A stretch of 64,000 bases of DNA from Planctomycetota bacterium. GTDB taxonomy: Bacteria > Planctomycetota > Planctomycetia > Pirellulales > Lacipirellulaceae. Numbering within the stretch: the stretch's first letter is position 1; each line of letters starts with the position of its first letter. The stretch lies in NCBI GenBank assembly GCA_029781135.1, contig JAKOXH010000006.1, positions 62,001 to 126,000 on the forward strand. Reading direction: 5' to 3'. The notes under the pieces were generated by a model. That model saw only the letters and a list, made by a program, of their open reading frames with translations. It had not been told where the DNA came from and searched no databases. This document shows positions 44,168-53,160 of the stretch, piece after piece. Both the position numbers and the translations under genes were made by a program.

Positions 44168-44573
44168 GAAATCGATTAGACGGCAGGTCGTTCCAACGGA
44201 CGCGGTAAGTGAATTGTTCTTCTAATACGGCGTCTTCGGCGGCCGTTACAGTCATATTTTCGGGAAGTCTGCTGGCTTACGAATGACTTAAGAACTGGAT
44301 CGCATTTCTACGCCGAAGGCGTTCCACACCACAGCCCAGCGTCGACGCGCGGCGGCGCACGCTGGGTAACGCCAGCTACACAAGTTCGTTTACGCTGAAA
44401 GCGTTAAACCCTCACCGCGACCTATGTGTAACGCCTGCGGCGTAAACGAAATCAGTTGCATTGTAACCCGGGGTAGTCCGCCACGGCGGACAACCCCGGT
44501 GTGAAACACCTTCGGTGTTTTCCTCCTGATTCTGACTTCGTTTCGAAAGCGGATTCAACTCTTAAGTCGTGTC
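44168..44573. other. spacer dominated by the multi-hairpin repeat
   Basis: There is no gene; most of it is the element at 44310-44522. Confidence 0.7.
44310..44522. repeat. multi-hairpin element, copy 2
   Basis: The palindromes occur in the same order as at 41936-42165 (TACGCCGAAGGCGT, AGCGTCGACGCG...CACGCTGGG, TTTACGCTGAAAGCGTTA, TAACGCCTGCGGCGTAAA, CCGGGGTAGTCCGCC..., AACACCTTCGGTGTTT). Base changes in some stems break pairs and others are conserved. Confidence 0.85.
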
Positions 44574-46787
44574 TTAATGCGTAACGAGCTGTTTGAAAAA
44601 CAGCCGGGCTTTGATCAAGTTGGCGGTCATTTTGGGGTTCACCAGGCTGGCTTTGGCCGCTTGATTGAACCGGCTTTCCGTGACGGGCATGAGTTTCGCT
44701 TGCCAGTTGAGCCGCACGTGGGCCGTGCCGACAAACGTGGTGCTGCTGTCGAATATTTCCCAGGGCCACTTGGCGCTCGACTTGAACGGTTCGGCGCCCC
44801 ATTCGGGCGTGGCGGCGGTGGGATCCCAGTTGAGCGTATCCCAGCCCAGTTTTGCTTGCGTTTTCGACTTGGCGCCAATCGCCAGCGGCGTCTGGTCGTT
44901 GCTGTTGTAATAGATCGCTTGGGCGAACGTGGTAATGCCGTCGTCGGTTGCCAGTGGGTAGATCACGGGCGAGAACTGCGGCGTCAGATCACGCTGCGTC
45001 ATGCCGATGAGCGTGAACAGTTGCTCAGCCTGTTGCTTGCCCGAGGGCGTGTCGGGCGTCCAAGGTTCGTGGCCTTTCCGATCGCGCCGCTCACCATTCT
45101 TGGCGAATGCGCCGAGCATCACATACATTTGGAGCGGGTCGGCTTTCGCGTCTTTTTGCCAATGGCCGCTGTTGTTGCTATCGCGTTGGAACCGGAAGCC
45201 GCTGCGGAATTGCCAGGCTTTGGTCAGCGTGTAGCGATCGGTCCATTTGCGGAAATGCTTGGGTGCATCCGACTCGCTGAGCAATGAATCGAATTGCGAG
45301 AGGATGGGGGCGCGGAACGAATCGACGTAAGGGTAGGTCGCTCGTACCCATTGTGTATAGCGTTCCTCGGCTTGGCGCATCTTATCGTGTGCCAAGTGAG
45401 TGGGCTTCGCACTGATATTTCCGGAGCCCGGCGGCAGCGGTTGCCGCATGCTCGCAATGGCCGAGTTGATTTCATCCTGCTGCTTCTGCAGTTCGGCTAG
45501 TTGCTTTTTGAGTTCGACAATTCGCTGCTGTTTTTCCGTACGCGAACGGCTGATTTCCTGCTTTTCATCCTGGTACTTCTGGCGCTCGTCGGCCTTCATG
45601 TCCTTGGCATCGGCCAGCAGCTTATCGATCTTGGCCTCGAGCTCGCCGAGCATTTGGATACTCGCTTCAAGTTCCTGGATACGCCGGCGGATCTTTTTCT
45701 TGTTGTCGTTGATGTCATCCTGGAAATCGCCGAGCACATCCTCGGCCTTCACCGTGGGCAGTTCATCGCTGCCCCACTCGGGTTCGTCCGTTTGAGTGCC
45801 GCGCATGGATGGGGCCGGTTCGGCTTCGATCGGCAGGCGAAAGTTGGTGGCACCGGGGTAGAGCGCGGCCTCGACATGATACACGTCGCCCAAATGCCGC
45901 AGTGCATCGCCGACCGCGCCATTCACGATGCCTTCGCCGGCGTCCGGCTTTTGCTTGGCGCTTTTGCTCATGCGGCCGGCGACAAAATCGCCGTGGGCCG
46001 CGAGGGCGGGGATCAACTGGCCTTCGATGAGCGTCACCTTGAAGTTCTTCACGACAGGATTCACGGCGAGGATTTGCAGTCCTTCCAGAATGACGTACTC
46101 GACGCCGATCTTGGCCAGTTTCACGTTTGAGTAGATATGCACGCCATACGCGACGGCCGCCGAAATGTAGCCCCAGGGCGGCGGCACGAAGAACCCGATG
46201 TTCGCGACGGACTTGGCCATGAGATATTCGGATGTGCTCTTCTTCAGTACAAACTTCGAGTCGTAAATTGTTGCAAAGGCCTTGAATTTGGCCCGGTCGC
46301 CTTCGGGGGAAACCAGTTGCTTGACGACGAAATCGACAAACTTCTGGTCGAGCGGCCGCAACGCGGTGACGCCATACACGGGCAAGCCATTCATCGGCGC
46401 CGTGGATGCCAGGCTGCGGTTGACCGTGTCGAGCGTTTTTGGCTGGGCCGGGTAATCCTCCATGTTCTGGTCGGCTTCGGGGCCACCGATTGCTTCCAAC
46501 ACCACGACCAAACCGGTCGCTTCACCAAGCAAGTGATTTGTGGCGGTGACGGCATTCATGCCGCGGGCCATCCATTGGGCGCTCGAAAAGGCGATCGCGT
46601 CGGCCGCGTTTTGTGTCGCTATCTTTACCGTCACCACGTGGCCCGCATTGCCGACGAAGCCTGCCATGACGATCAGGCCGAGGATCGCGAAGATCGTGAC
46701 GAGCGTAATCTTGCCGCCGCGCGCAGCGGAATGACGACCGCGCGGCAGCCAAACGACTTGTGCCACGTTGTTATTCGAGCGTTCCAT
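44574..46787 (-). CDS. TadG-like pilus assembly protein
   Basis: A 737-residue protein. A TadG/TadE-like N-terminal helix (GGKITLVTIFAILGLIVMAG, then NAGHVVTVKIATQNAADAIA) precedes a large extracytoplasmic region. In the middle lies a long coiled coil (about residues 350-460, with RRRIQELEASIQMLGELEAK and KQQRIVELKKQLAELQKQQD). I prefer ATG 46787, which overlaps the end of the previous gene by 17 bases, over the longer frame to 46877. It is large for TadG and shows no von Willebrand domain. It is likely a minor pilus or envelope-spanning component. Confidence 0.75.
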   Translation of the reverse strand: MERSNNNVAQVVWLPRGRHSAARGGKITLVTIFAILGLIVMAGFVGNAGHVVTVKIATQNAADAIAFSSAQWMARGMNAVTATNHLLGEATGLVVVLEAIGGPEADQNMEDYPAQPKTLDTVNRSLASTAPMNGLPVYGVTALRPLDQKFVDFVVKQLVSPEGDRAKFKAFATIYDSKFVLKKSTSEYLMAKSVANIGFFVPPPWGYISAAVAYGVHIYSNVKLAKIGVEYVILEGLQILAVNPVVKNFKVTLIEGQLIPALAAHGDFVAGRMSKSAKQKPDAGEGIVNGAVGDALRHLGDVYHVEAALYPGATNFRLPIEAEPAPSMRGTQTDEPEWGSDELPTVKAEDVLGDFQDDINDNKKKIRRRIQELEASIQMLGELEAKIDKLLADAKDMKADERQKYQDEKQEISRSRTEKQQRIVELKKQLAELQKQQDEINSAIASMRQPLPPGSGNISAKPTHLAHDKMRQAEERYTQWVRATYPYVDSFRAPILSQFDSLLSESDAPKHFRKWTDRYTLTKAWQFRSGFRFQRDSNNSGHWQKDAKADPLQMYVMLGAFAKNGERRDRKGHEPWTPDTPSGKQQAEQLFTLIGMTQRDLTPQFSPVIYPLATDDGITTFAQAIYYNSNDQTPLAIGAKSKTQAKLGWDTLNWDPTAATPEWGAEPFKSSAKWPWEIFDSSTTFVGTAHVRLNWQAKLMPVTESRFNQAAKASLVNPKMTANLIKARLFFKQLVTH

Positions 46788-47433
46788 AGCCGATTCCGAT
46801 CGTCTTGCGATTATCCTGCGGGCCTTCATTCGGCACAGTTGCTTCGGTGGTGATGGAGAAATAGTAACGGCCGTCAAAGCCGCGGCGGCCCAGCAGGCGA
46901 CCTATTCCCGGCACATTGAACGGGAAGTCGTAGGTTACTTTGGCCGTGATGTCGGCGTCCCACGAAGTTGGCGGCCCGGCGATTTCGACCTTCACGTGTT
47001 TCTTGGCGTAGCCGTATTTTGACATCAAGTACTTGTCCGAAATGGGGCGTTTCGCGTACGCATGATAAGCGCCGGCATAGGCGATGGCATCGACCGAGGC
47101 GGCCTGCAATAAACCGCCCTGCGTGCCGCTGGCGAAGGGAACCATTGTTTTCATCGCGGCCGATTTCGCCTTTTGCATGGTCTTCTCCCAGGTTGTTGCC
47201 GAGGACCAAACCGAGGCGGTGCGGGCCGCGGCAAAGGCGGAATACACCGTGCCGAGTTTCGCGGTGAGCATCAGCACGGTCTCGATCATCAAGCACATGA
47301 GGATCGCGTACATGGGAATGACCATGACGTACGACAGCGTGTAGGCCGCGCCGTCTTCTTCCACGAGCAGCCGCCGCAATGTGGGCGGGCCGGGAAGATG
47401 CGGCAGACGGCTTTTGGGATGATGGCGTTCCAT
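46771..47433 (-). CDS. TadE-like pilus protein
   Basis: A 220-residue protein with one N-terminal hydrophobic helix (AYTLSYVMVIPMYAILMCLMI) preceded by an acidic residue pair, as in TadE-type pseudopilins. A C-terminal beta domain (KVTYDFPFNVPGIGRLLGRR) follows. The stop lies inside the start of the TadG-like gene, which indicates coupling. The upstream gap carries two GTCAGGCT palindromes. Confidence 0.75.
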   Translation of the reverse strand: MERHHPKSRLPHLPGPPTLRRLLVEEDGAAYTLSYVMVIPMYAILMCLMIETVLMLTAKLGTVYSAFAAARTASVWSSATTWEKTMQKAKSAAMKTMVPFASGTQGGLLQAASVDAIAYAGAYHAYAKRPISDKYLMSKYGYAKKHVKVEIAGPPTSWDADITAKVTYDFPFNVPGIGRLLGRRGFDGRYYFSITTEATVPNEGPQDNRKTIGIGYGTLE

Positions 47434-47502
47434 ACTATGTGGACTGGCGGAATGATCGAGGTTGTGCGTCGGGCTTTCGAGCTTGAATCGGTCGCATTTG
47501 TT

Positions 47503-47563
47503 GTCAGGCTAAAGCCTGACCTACTTATCCTTATCTTGTCAGGCTAAAGCCTGACCTACTTAG
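47503..47563. repeat. tandem pair of GTCAGGCT palindromes
   Basis: Copies at 47503-47527 and 47538-47563, both ending CTACTTA. The second ends four bases before the stop codon of the next minus-strand gene. Confidence 0.8.
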
Positions 47564-47566
47564 CGA

Positions 47567-47752
47567 TTACAGAAAGGGCCAGGAAACTAGGGTGCCGATG
47601 GTTTGGTACAGGGCTGCGCAGATTTTGATTCCCGTGAACAGCAGTGCGCCGGCAACCGGCAGCATCACGGCGATCGTCATGACGACTTCCAAGGTAGCCA
47701 TGCCGCCGCGAGGACGCGATCTCAAACGGCCGTTGGTGCGAATCGCGGTCAT
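47567..47752 (-). CDS. small TadE-like pseudopilin
   Basis: A 61-residue protein: basic leader (TNGRLRSRPRGG), then MATLEVVMTIAVMLPVAGAL, the typical prepilin-peptidase site (G before M/A, Glu at +5) and hydrophobic helix. The start overlaps the stop of the prepilin peptidase gene (ATGA), so the two are co-translated. The longer frame to 48115 is the antisense-like extension and is not needed. Confidence 0.8.
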   Translation of the reverse strand: MTAIRTNGRLRSRPRGGMATLEVVMTIAVMLPVAGALLFTGIKICAALYQTIGTLVSWPFL

Positions 47753-48492
47753 GTGGGGATGACCTCCAGGGCGACGAGCATCGTGCCGATGGCGAAGAAT
47801 GGGCCGAGTGGAACGGGCGTGAGCAAAATCTGGGCATCGGCATCCGATGGCGCGAATGGCCACAACGGGCCCAGCTTCGCGCCCAACGTTCGACTCATCG
47901 CCTTCAGCAGGCCGAAGGGGCCGTGCTTCCACATGGCCCAGCAGACGATGGCGACTGCCGCGATGATGTAACTGTAAATGACGGCGTAAAAACCTTGGTG
48001 GACACCCAGCAGCGCACCGATGACGGCCGCGATTTTGACATCGCCCGCTCCGCCGCCGGAAAGGTCGTAACCGACCAGTGTAATTGCGAAGCAAATCGCG
48101 GCGCCGGCAAGGCATTGCGAGATACCGATGCCGCCGAGCCAGGCTGGGTCGAGAACGGCGGCCGCTTCAAAATCAAATACAGGCGTTGCTTCGAAAGAGG
48201 AAGAGATTGCGACCACGTTGATGGCGATCGCCCACAAGAAGGCTGTGTAGGTGGTCCAGTTATAAATTCGGCGATACTTGACATCGGTAACGGCCCCGGT
48301 AACGAGAGCTGCAATGAGAATGAAGCCGGCGAACGTGCTGAGCTGTCCGTGGCGAATCGATTGGGCAAGAATCCAAAGCGGGCCAAAAATCAAGGGAAAC
48401 ACAGCTGCCGCCAGCCAGCGATTTTGGCGGAGTGTTTCGCGAAGCCGCGTTGTGGCCGCTGAATTTTCCATTATGGTTTGTGCCGAAGCCAT
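47749..48492 (-). CDS. prepilin peptidase (CpaA/TadV-like)
   Basis: An inner-membrane aspartic peptidase (A24 family) that cleaves Flp prepilin and TadE/G leaders. The roughly 245-residue protein has six or more hydrophobic segments. The catalytic aspartates are in GAVTDVKYRRIYN (about residue 70) and SGGGAGDVKIAAVIG (the GxGD motif). The C-terminus is extended compared with minimal CpaA. The start may be ATG 48492 or in-frame ATG 48471. It lies between flp and the small TadE gene, the usual tad order. Confidence 0.9.
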   Translation of the reverse strand: MASAQTIMENSAATTRLRETLRQNRWLAAAVFPLIFGPLWILAQSIRHGQLSTFAGFILIAALVTGAVTDVKYRRIYNWTTYTAFLWAIAINVVAISSSFEATPVFDFEAAAVLDPAWLGGIGISQCLAGAAICFAITLVGYDLSGGGAGDVKIAAVIGALLGVHQGFYAVIYSYIIAAVAIVCWAMWKHGPFGLLKAMSRTLGAKLGPLWPFAPSDADAQILLTPVPLGPFFAIGTMLVALEVIPT

Positions 48493-48596
48493 GGTCTCAC
48501 CGGTCGAAAAAGGCGTCGCTCTCGTGGTTTTGCGTGGGGCAGAAACTAGAAGATCATTGCCAGCGGGTTAAATCTAGCTAATGCAATCGATTTAGA

Positions 48597-48648
48597 CAAA
48601 AAAAGAAGCCAGGCGGCCGCGACATTTTGTTGCCCGACCACCTGACTT
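48597..48648 (-). terminator. terminator after flp
   Basis: Minus-strand arms 48648-48635 and 48619-48606 pair with several G-U wobbles and are followed by a T tract (TTCTTTTTTT). A terminator here would make the abundant pilin its own transcript, ahead of the rest of the operon. Confidence 0.65.
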
Positions 48649-48666
48649 GCGAGGTGCTGTACTGGT

Positions 48667-48858
48667 TTAGAGCGAAATCGTCTGGCCTTTCAAGGCATTC
48701 CACTTTTCGCCCATCCACTTGACCGCTTGGCTACCGACGGTCGAGGCGGCGACCATGATCATGCCGGCGATGGCGATAATCATTACTACTTGCAGTGCTT
48801 CGAGGCCTTCTTCGTTGCTGTGGAACTTGCGGACGGCGTTGGTCAATTTCGTGGTCAT
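48667..48858 (-). CDS. flp: Flp/Fap-type pilin subunit
   Basis: A 63-residue major pilin. The leader NAVRKFHSNEEGLEALQVVM has a G-L cleavage site with glutamate at +3/+5 and is followed by the hydrophobic helix (IIAIAGMIMVAASTVGS) and a short tail. A strong AAGGAG lies eight bases upstream. A terminator lies directly downstream, and the gene is separated from the other tad genes by about 170 bases on one side and 240 on the other. Confidence 0.92.
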   Translation of the reverse strand: MTTKLTNAVRKFHSNEEGLEALQVVMIIAIAGMIMVAASTVGSQAVKWMGEKWNALKGQTISL

Positions 48859-49096
48859 CGTAGTGACTCCTTTAAGAAAGTTGGGGAACTTGTTTTTGTT
48901 TTGAGCAGGTTGTTGTTTCCTGCGAACAATGTCTCCTACGGCCGTTTGGACCGGCGTTACAGACCGGATAAAGAAATTCTTGGGAAAGGCCGCGGGTGGC
49001 TGGGGTCGAGCGGGTGGCTGGGGTCGAGCCGAAGGTGAGCCCCCAGATCATGGCGCTGCTGGGGGCTCGCTGCGCTCGACCGCAGCCACCCTGTCG

Positions 49097-50218
49097 CTAC
49101 GTGGAAGCGGCGGAATTGAAGAGTTTGTGCGTCAGTTTGACGCGATCTTGGAAGCCCATTTGAGCGACTTCCTCGGCAAAGGTGGGAATCGCGCCGGTCG
49201 GGCGTAGTTCGCCAAGCAGGCGGCCCGCTTCATTCAAGCCGGCTGCTTCGAAGCGATAAAGATCTTGAAAGCGGTAATTGCCTTTATCGTCTAACCCCAA
49301 GCACTCGGTCAGTGCGCGGATTTTTCGTGATCCGTCCAGAAATCGGCTGATTTGGACGATGACCTGAATTGCCGAGGCCACCTGCATGCGGGCCACATGC
49401 ACGGGCAAGGCCACGTCGCTCATCAGGCTCAGCGTTTCCAGGCGGATAGCTGCGTCGTTGGCGGTCGTGGCATGAACGGTCGTGAGCGAGCCGGCGTGGC
49501 CGGAAATCATGGATTGGACGAGGTCGAGTGCTTCGCCGCGCCGGATTTCGCCCACCACGATCCGGTCCGGCCGCATGCGGAGTGAATCGACGAAAAGATC
49601 GCGGATCGTCACGCGGCCCGTGCCATCGGGCTTGGCCGGTTGGGCCTCCAAATACACGGTGTGCGGCTGACTGAGCTGCAGTTCCGAACTATCCTCGATC
49701 ACGACGATCCGCTCGTTTTCCGGAATCTCTGCCGAAAGGGCGTTGAGCAGCGACGTTTTGCCGCTGCCCGTGCCGCCGGCGATCACCATATTCTTGTGCA
49801 GCAGCACGCAGAGACTGAGAAACTCGCGGGCTTCGTCGCTCATGCTGCCGGATTGCACCAGAGAGCCCAAATTGAAGGTGGATTTCTTGAATTTGCGGAT
49901 CGAAATACAGACGCCGTTGCGGGCACTGGGCGGCACAATGACGTGGACGCGCGAACCATCGGGCAGGCGGGCGTCCATGCTATGGTTGTCGTCGTCGATC
50001 GACCGGCCGGTGTACTCGGCGATATTGCGGGCAGCAGCCATCAGCAGGGCAGGGGTGGGAAACTGGAATTCGGCACGGTTTAATTTGCCGTCGCGTTCGA
50101 AAAAAACCGTGCGGTGCCCGTTGATGAGAATCTCCGTCACGCTGGGGTCATCGAGCAGCGGCAGTACGGGCGCAAGGAAGTGGCGCACGGTTTCGGAGTA
50201 AATGTCCTTGGTTTCCAT
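49097..50218 (-). CDS. cpaF: CpaF-family ATPase (second copy, no FHA)
   Basis: A 373-residue secretion ATPase. Motifs are ILINGHRTVFFERDG near the N-terminus, SIRKFKKSTFNLG, GGTGSGKTSLLNALSAEIP (Walker A), MRPDRIVVGEIRRGEALDLV (Walker B) and GHAGSLTTVHATTANDAAIR. It lacks the FHA and long helical N-terminal domains of the ATPase at 39259, so it is not a recent duplicate. METKDIY at 50218 is the likely start. It is first in the minus-strand tad region. Possible roles are retraction or an alternative assembly ATPase. Confidence 0.92.
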   Translation of the reverse strand: METKDIYSETVRHFLAPVLPLLDDPSVTEILINGHRTVFFERDGKLNRAEFQFPTPALLMAAARNIAEYTGRSIDDDNHSMDARLPDGSRVHVIVPPSARNGVCISIRKFKKSTFNLGSLVQSGSMSDEAREFLSLCVLLHKNMVIAGGTGSGKTSLLNALSAEIPENERIVVIEDSSELQLSQPHTVYLEAQPAKPDGTGRVTIRDLFVDSLRMRPDRIVVGEIRRGEALDLVQSMISGHAGSLTTVHATTANDAAIRLETLSLMSDVALPVHVARMQVASAIQVIVQISRFLDGSRKIRALTECLGLDDKGNYRFQDLYRFEAAGLNEAGRLLGELRPTGAIPTFAEEVAQMGFQDRVKLTHKLFNSAAST

Positions 50219-50236
50219 GATTGTCCTATGGTCGTC

Positions 50237-50327
50237 CTGTAGAACGGACATTCCTGTCCGTGCCGGCATGAAGTTGTTCGCTGCGGACATCCGGATACAT
50301 CCACGCCCTTTGCCGACTCAGGGCGTG
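50237..50327. repeat. two palindromes in the cpaF-kinase promoter gap
   Basis: ACGGACA...TGTCCGT (50237-50262) and CACGCCCT...AGGGCGTG (50302-50327). The second family also occurs at 62281-62302. Confidence 0.65.
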
Positions 50328-50478
50328 CCACCGGAGCGAAACTATTTATCTTGCGTCGCCTATTGTAACAACTGCTGGCGAGTTTCGTATTATGCTACAA
50401 AGGCATCTGGCCGTTCGCCGAGTGCGGTTTCGTTTCTTGGTCGCATTCCCTGCAATCATCGAGTTTTAGGTCGGCAAT

Positions 50479-53160
50479 ATGAACCAACACCCCGCGTACG
50501 AATTATTCGAAGAGTTGGGCCGCGGTGCTAACACGGTGGTGTATCGCAGTTACGACCTGTCGCTGGGCCGCGAGGTGGCGATTAAGGAGTTGGATGAGAG
50601 TAGCCGCCGCGACGCGCGACAGCGCGAACAGTTCTTGCGTGAAGCCCAATTCTTGGCCCAATTCGAACACGATAACGTGCTGCGAGTTTACTCGGTCGAC
50701 CCAGACCGCGGCTGGATCGTCATGGAGTTGATGAAAGGCACGCTGGCCTCGATCATCGCGGCGGGGCCGAGTGATCCGGACCTGGTCCGCAGCGTCCTTC
50801 GGCAAACACTCGACGCCCTGGCATTCCTGCACGAGAAGCAGAAAGTGCATGGCACCGTGCGGCCGACGAATTTGCTGATCAATGATGCTGGCCGTGTGAA
50901 GCTGAGCGAATTCGAGCAAACGGCGGCGGGCGGCGAGCTGCGGGTGCCGAAGGGTAGCAAGAAATATTTGGCGCCGGAGTTGATCAAATCGGAGTTCGGC
51001 GAGTTTGGACCGCCACTCGATTTGTATTGTCTTGGGTTCACGGCACTTGAGTTGTTGAAGGGCCCGCAGTTTGAAAGTCTATTTCCGGGCACGGGCAAGG
51101 GGGCGATTGATGCCGACCTTGCTTGGCTGCGCTGGCATAGCTCTCCGGAGGAATTGCAGCCGGCGAAGAAACTCGTCAAGAATCTTCCAGACGATTTGGC
51201 GAACGTGCTCGATCGCATGTTGAAGAAGCGCGTGGCCGATCGGCCGCAGTCGGCCCAGGAAGTGCTTAGCGCGCTGGCCGACAAACCATTGATCGCGGTG
51301 CCGGTGGAAGGCGTTGACGAAGCGGCAGCCGAGGGTGGCCAACGCCCACACGGTCCGACGACCGTGAGAACGCTTGCGGCGCCGCAGCCGATGTCGCCAC
51401 ATGGTCCGAGCCCGGCCGTGCTGATGGGCGACGCACCGCAGTCGCAGTATGCCGCGACGGGGAAGGCGGCGGGTCGCGGCGGCAAATCGGCAAGTGCGAC
51501 CAACAAACCGGCACCGCCACGGTTCAGCAAGGATTGGTTCAATCAGCAACTTGGCCGCCCCTATATTCTTTACCCGTTGTGCGGTTTGATGATTGCCGGT
51601 TTCGCGTGGCTGAGCTTCGGTAACCCCTTCGGCGGCAAGGTGCCGGAGCCGCAAGCGAAAGCGCCCGCCAAAGCCGAGCCGGCGGCGAAAACAGCCGAAG
51701 TTCCAGCGAAGGCAGAACCGCCCGCGAAAGTGGAACCGCCCGCACGTGTCGAACCGCCGAAACCCACGCTCGTCGCGATTCAGTTTGACGTGCAGCCTGA
51801 CGCCAAAGACTTGGAAGTTTTCACGGGTGCGGTTCCTGTTGCCACAACTGCCGATCGCAAGTACGAGCTTCCGCCCGGGCATCATGCCTTTACGTTCAAG
51901 AAGCCTGGGTTCGAGCCGCTGACGCGCGAGTTCGATGTTTCGGCGACGAACAACAAATTTAGTGTGAAGTTGGACTCCGTCAAGAAGTATCTCGATGTCG
52001 TCATTCAAGTGAATCCCGCGAATGCTGAGTTGACGGTTGGCGGTAAGAAGCAATCGCCAACAAACGGATCATTCACGCAGAAACTCGAAGAAGGCAAGCC
52101 ACTGAGAGTAGAGGCCGCGTTAGCCAAGTATACGCCGGTGTCGAAAACGCTCTCGGCCGATGACCTCAAGAAGCTCGGCAACAAAGTGACGATCGAACTT
52201 GAGCGCGAAAAGCCACGGCTGCCCGATTCGCTGATTGCCAAGCCCGGCTTCCCCGTTGATGAGGAGACGCAACTACCGACGCGCGTATTAGCAGCGCGGT
52301 TGGGAGATTCCGAACCGTTGGAGCTTGTCCTCGTGAAGCCCGGGAACTACAAGTTCGGAGCTCCCAGCGACAAACGCCGCAACGCGGAACTCAATCAACG
52401 TACGGTGCGGATCGAGCAGCCGTATTACCTCGCCCTATACGAGACGACGAACGCCCAATACGAGAAGTTCTTTCAAGCGGCGGGCGAGGCGAAAGCCGGA
52501 ACGCGTTGGCAAACGGCTTCGCGCAAGTGGGCGGGCCCGCAAAAAGTTGACCCCATCAAGAATCATCTCCCTGTGACCAATGTATCGGTAGAAGAAGCCC
52601 AGGCATTTTGCGCGTGGATTGGCGGTCAGTTGCCGACGGAAATCGAGTGGGAGTGCGCGGCACGCGGCCTCGACGACAAAGGCTTTCCGCAACCGTGGGG
52701 CGACGCGGAACCGGGGCGCGATCGTTGCCGAATTTTCACCGGAGAACATCTCGAACGTGGCGAAGGCGGCCCTGTGCCCGTCGAACAACTCGCGGCCGGG
52801 GCCAACCGGCTGGGCCTCATGCACATGATCGGCAACGCGGGCGAGTGGTGTCAGGATAGCGACCGGCGGGGCGACTTCGTGTTACGTGGTTGCAGCATCG
52901 CTACCGCGAACATCAACATTGTCCGTATTACCTGGCGTGCTCATGGCCCCACCAAGGGCGAGGAATCGACCGGATTTCGAGTTGCTTTTGCGGTCAATCA
53001 ACCTGCGACGAAGTCGGGCGAAAAACCTGTCGCCGCCACGCAACCGCATGGCCAGCCGACAGACGCACCATCAGCCGACCCCCCCAGCATTATTTCCTCG
53101 GTGCCATGGGGGAAGATCTTTGATGTACTGAGTTCCGCCCCCGCAAGCGGAACGAAGTAG
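50479..53160 (+). CDS. pseudokinase-PEGA-SUMF1 membrane protein
   Basis: An 893-residue fusion. Residues 1-275 have a Ser/Thr-kinase fold: GRGANTVVY glycine loop, AIK lysine 36 and Glu 55. The catalytic HRD reads HGT (124-126) and the DFG reads SEF (143-145), so phosphotransfer is not expected. A Pro/Ala linker, one transmembrane helix (about 361-383), a second K/P/A-rich linker and two PEGA-like beta segments (435-590) follow. A C-terminal SUMF1/FGE-like domain (about 612-840; LPTEIEWECAARGLDDKG, IGNAGEWCQDS, LRGCS) ends the fold. SUMF1 domains outside sulfatase maturation often bind ligands. It is divergent from the tad locus with its FHA proteins. A broken copy of its 3' end lies at 58931. 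Confidence 0.9.
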   Translation: MNQHPAYELFEELGRGANTVVYRSYDLSLGREVAIKELDESSRRDARQREQFLREAQFLAQFEHDNVLRVYSVDPDRGWIVMELMKGTLASIIAAGPSDPDLVRSVLRQTLDALAFLHEKQKVHGTVRPTNLLINDAGRVKLSEFEQTAAGGELRVPKGSKKYLAPELIKSEFGEFGPPLDLYCLGFTALELLKGPQFESLFPGTGKGAIDADLAWLRWHSSPEELQPAKKLVKNLPDDLANVLDRMLKKRVADRPQSAQEVLSALADKPLIAVPVEGVDEAAAEGGQRPHGPTTVRTLAAPQPMSPHGPSPAVLMGDAPQSQYAATGKAAGRGGKSASATNKPAPPRFSKDWFNQQLGRPYILYPLCGLMIAGFAWLSFGNPFGGKVPEPQAKAPAKAEPAAKTAEVPAKAEPPAKVEPPARVEPPKPTLVAIQFDVQPDAKDLEVFTGAVPVATTADRKYELPPGHHAFTFKKPGFEPLTREFDVSATNNKFSVKLDSVKKYLDVVIQVNPANAELTVGGKKQSPTNGSFTQKLEEGKPLRVEAALAKYTPVSKTLSADDLKKLGNKVTIELEREKPRLPDSLIAKPGFPVDEETQLPTRVLAARLGDSEPLELVLVKPGNYKFGAPSDKRRNAELNQRTVRIEQPYYLALYETTNAQYEKFFQAAGEAKAGTRWQTASRKWAGPQKVDPIKNHLPVTNVSVEEAQAFCAWIGGQLPTEIEWECAARGLDDKGFPQPWGDAEPGRDRCRIFTGEHLERGEGGPVPVEQLAAGANRLGLMHMIGNAGEWCQDSDRRGDFVLRGCSIATANINIVRITWRAHGPTKGEESTGFRVAFAVNQPATKSGEKPVAATQPHGQPTDAPSADPPSIISSVPWGKIFDVLSSAPASGTK

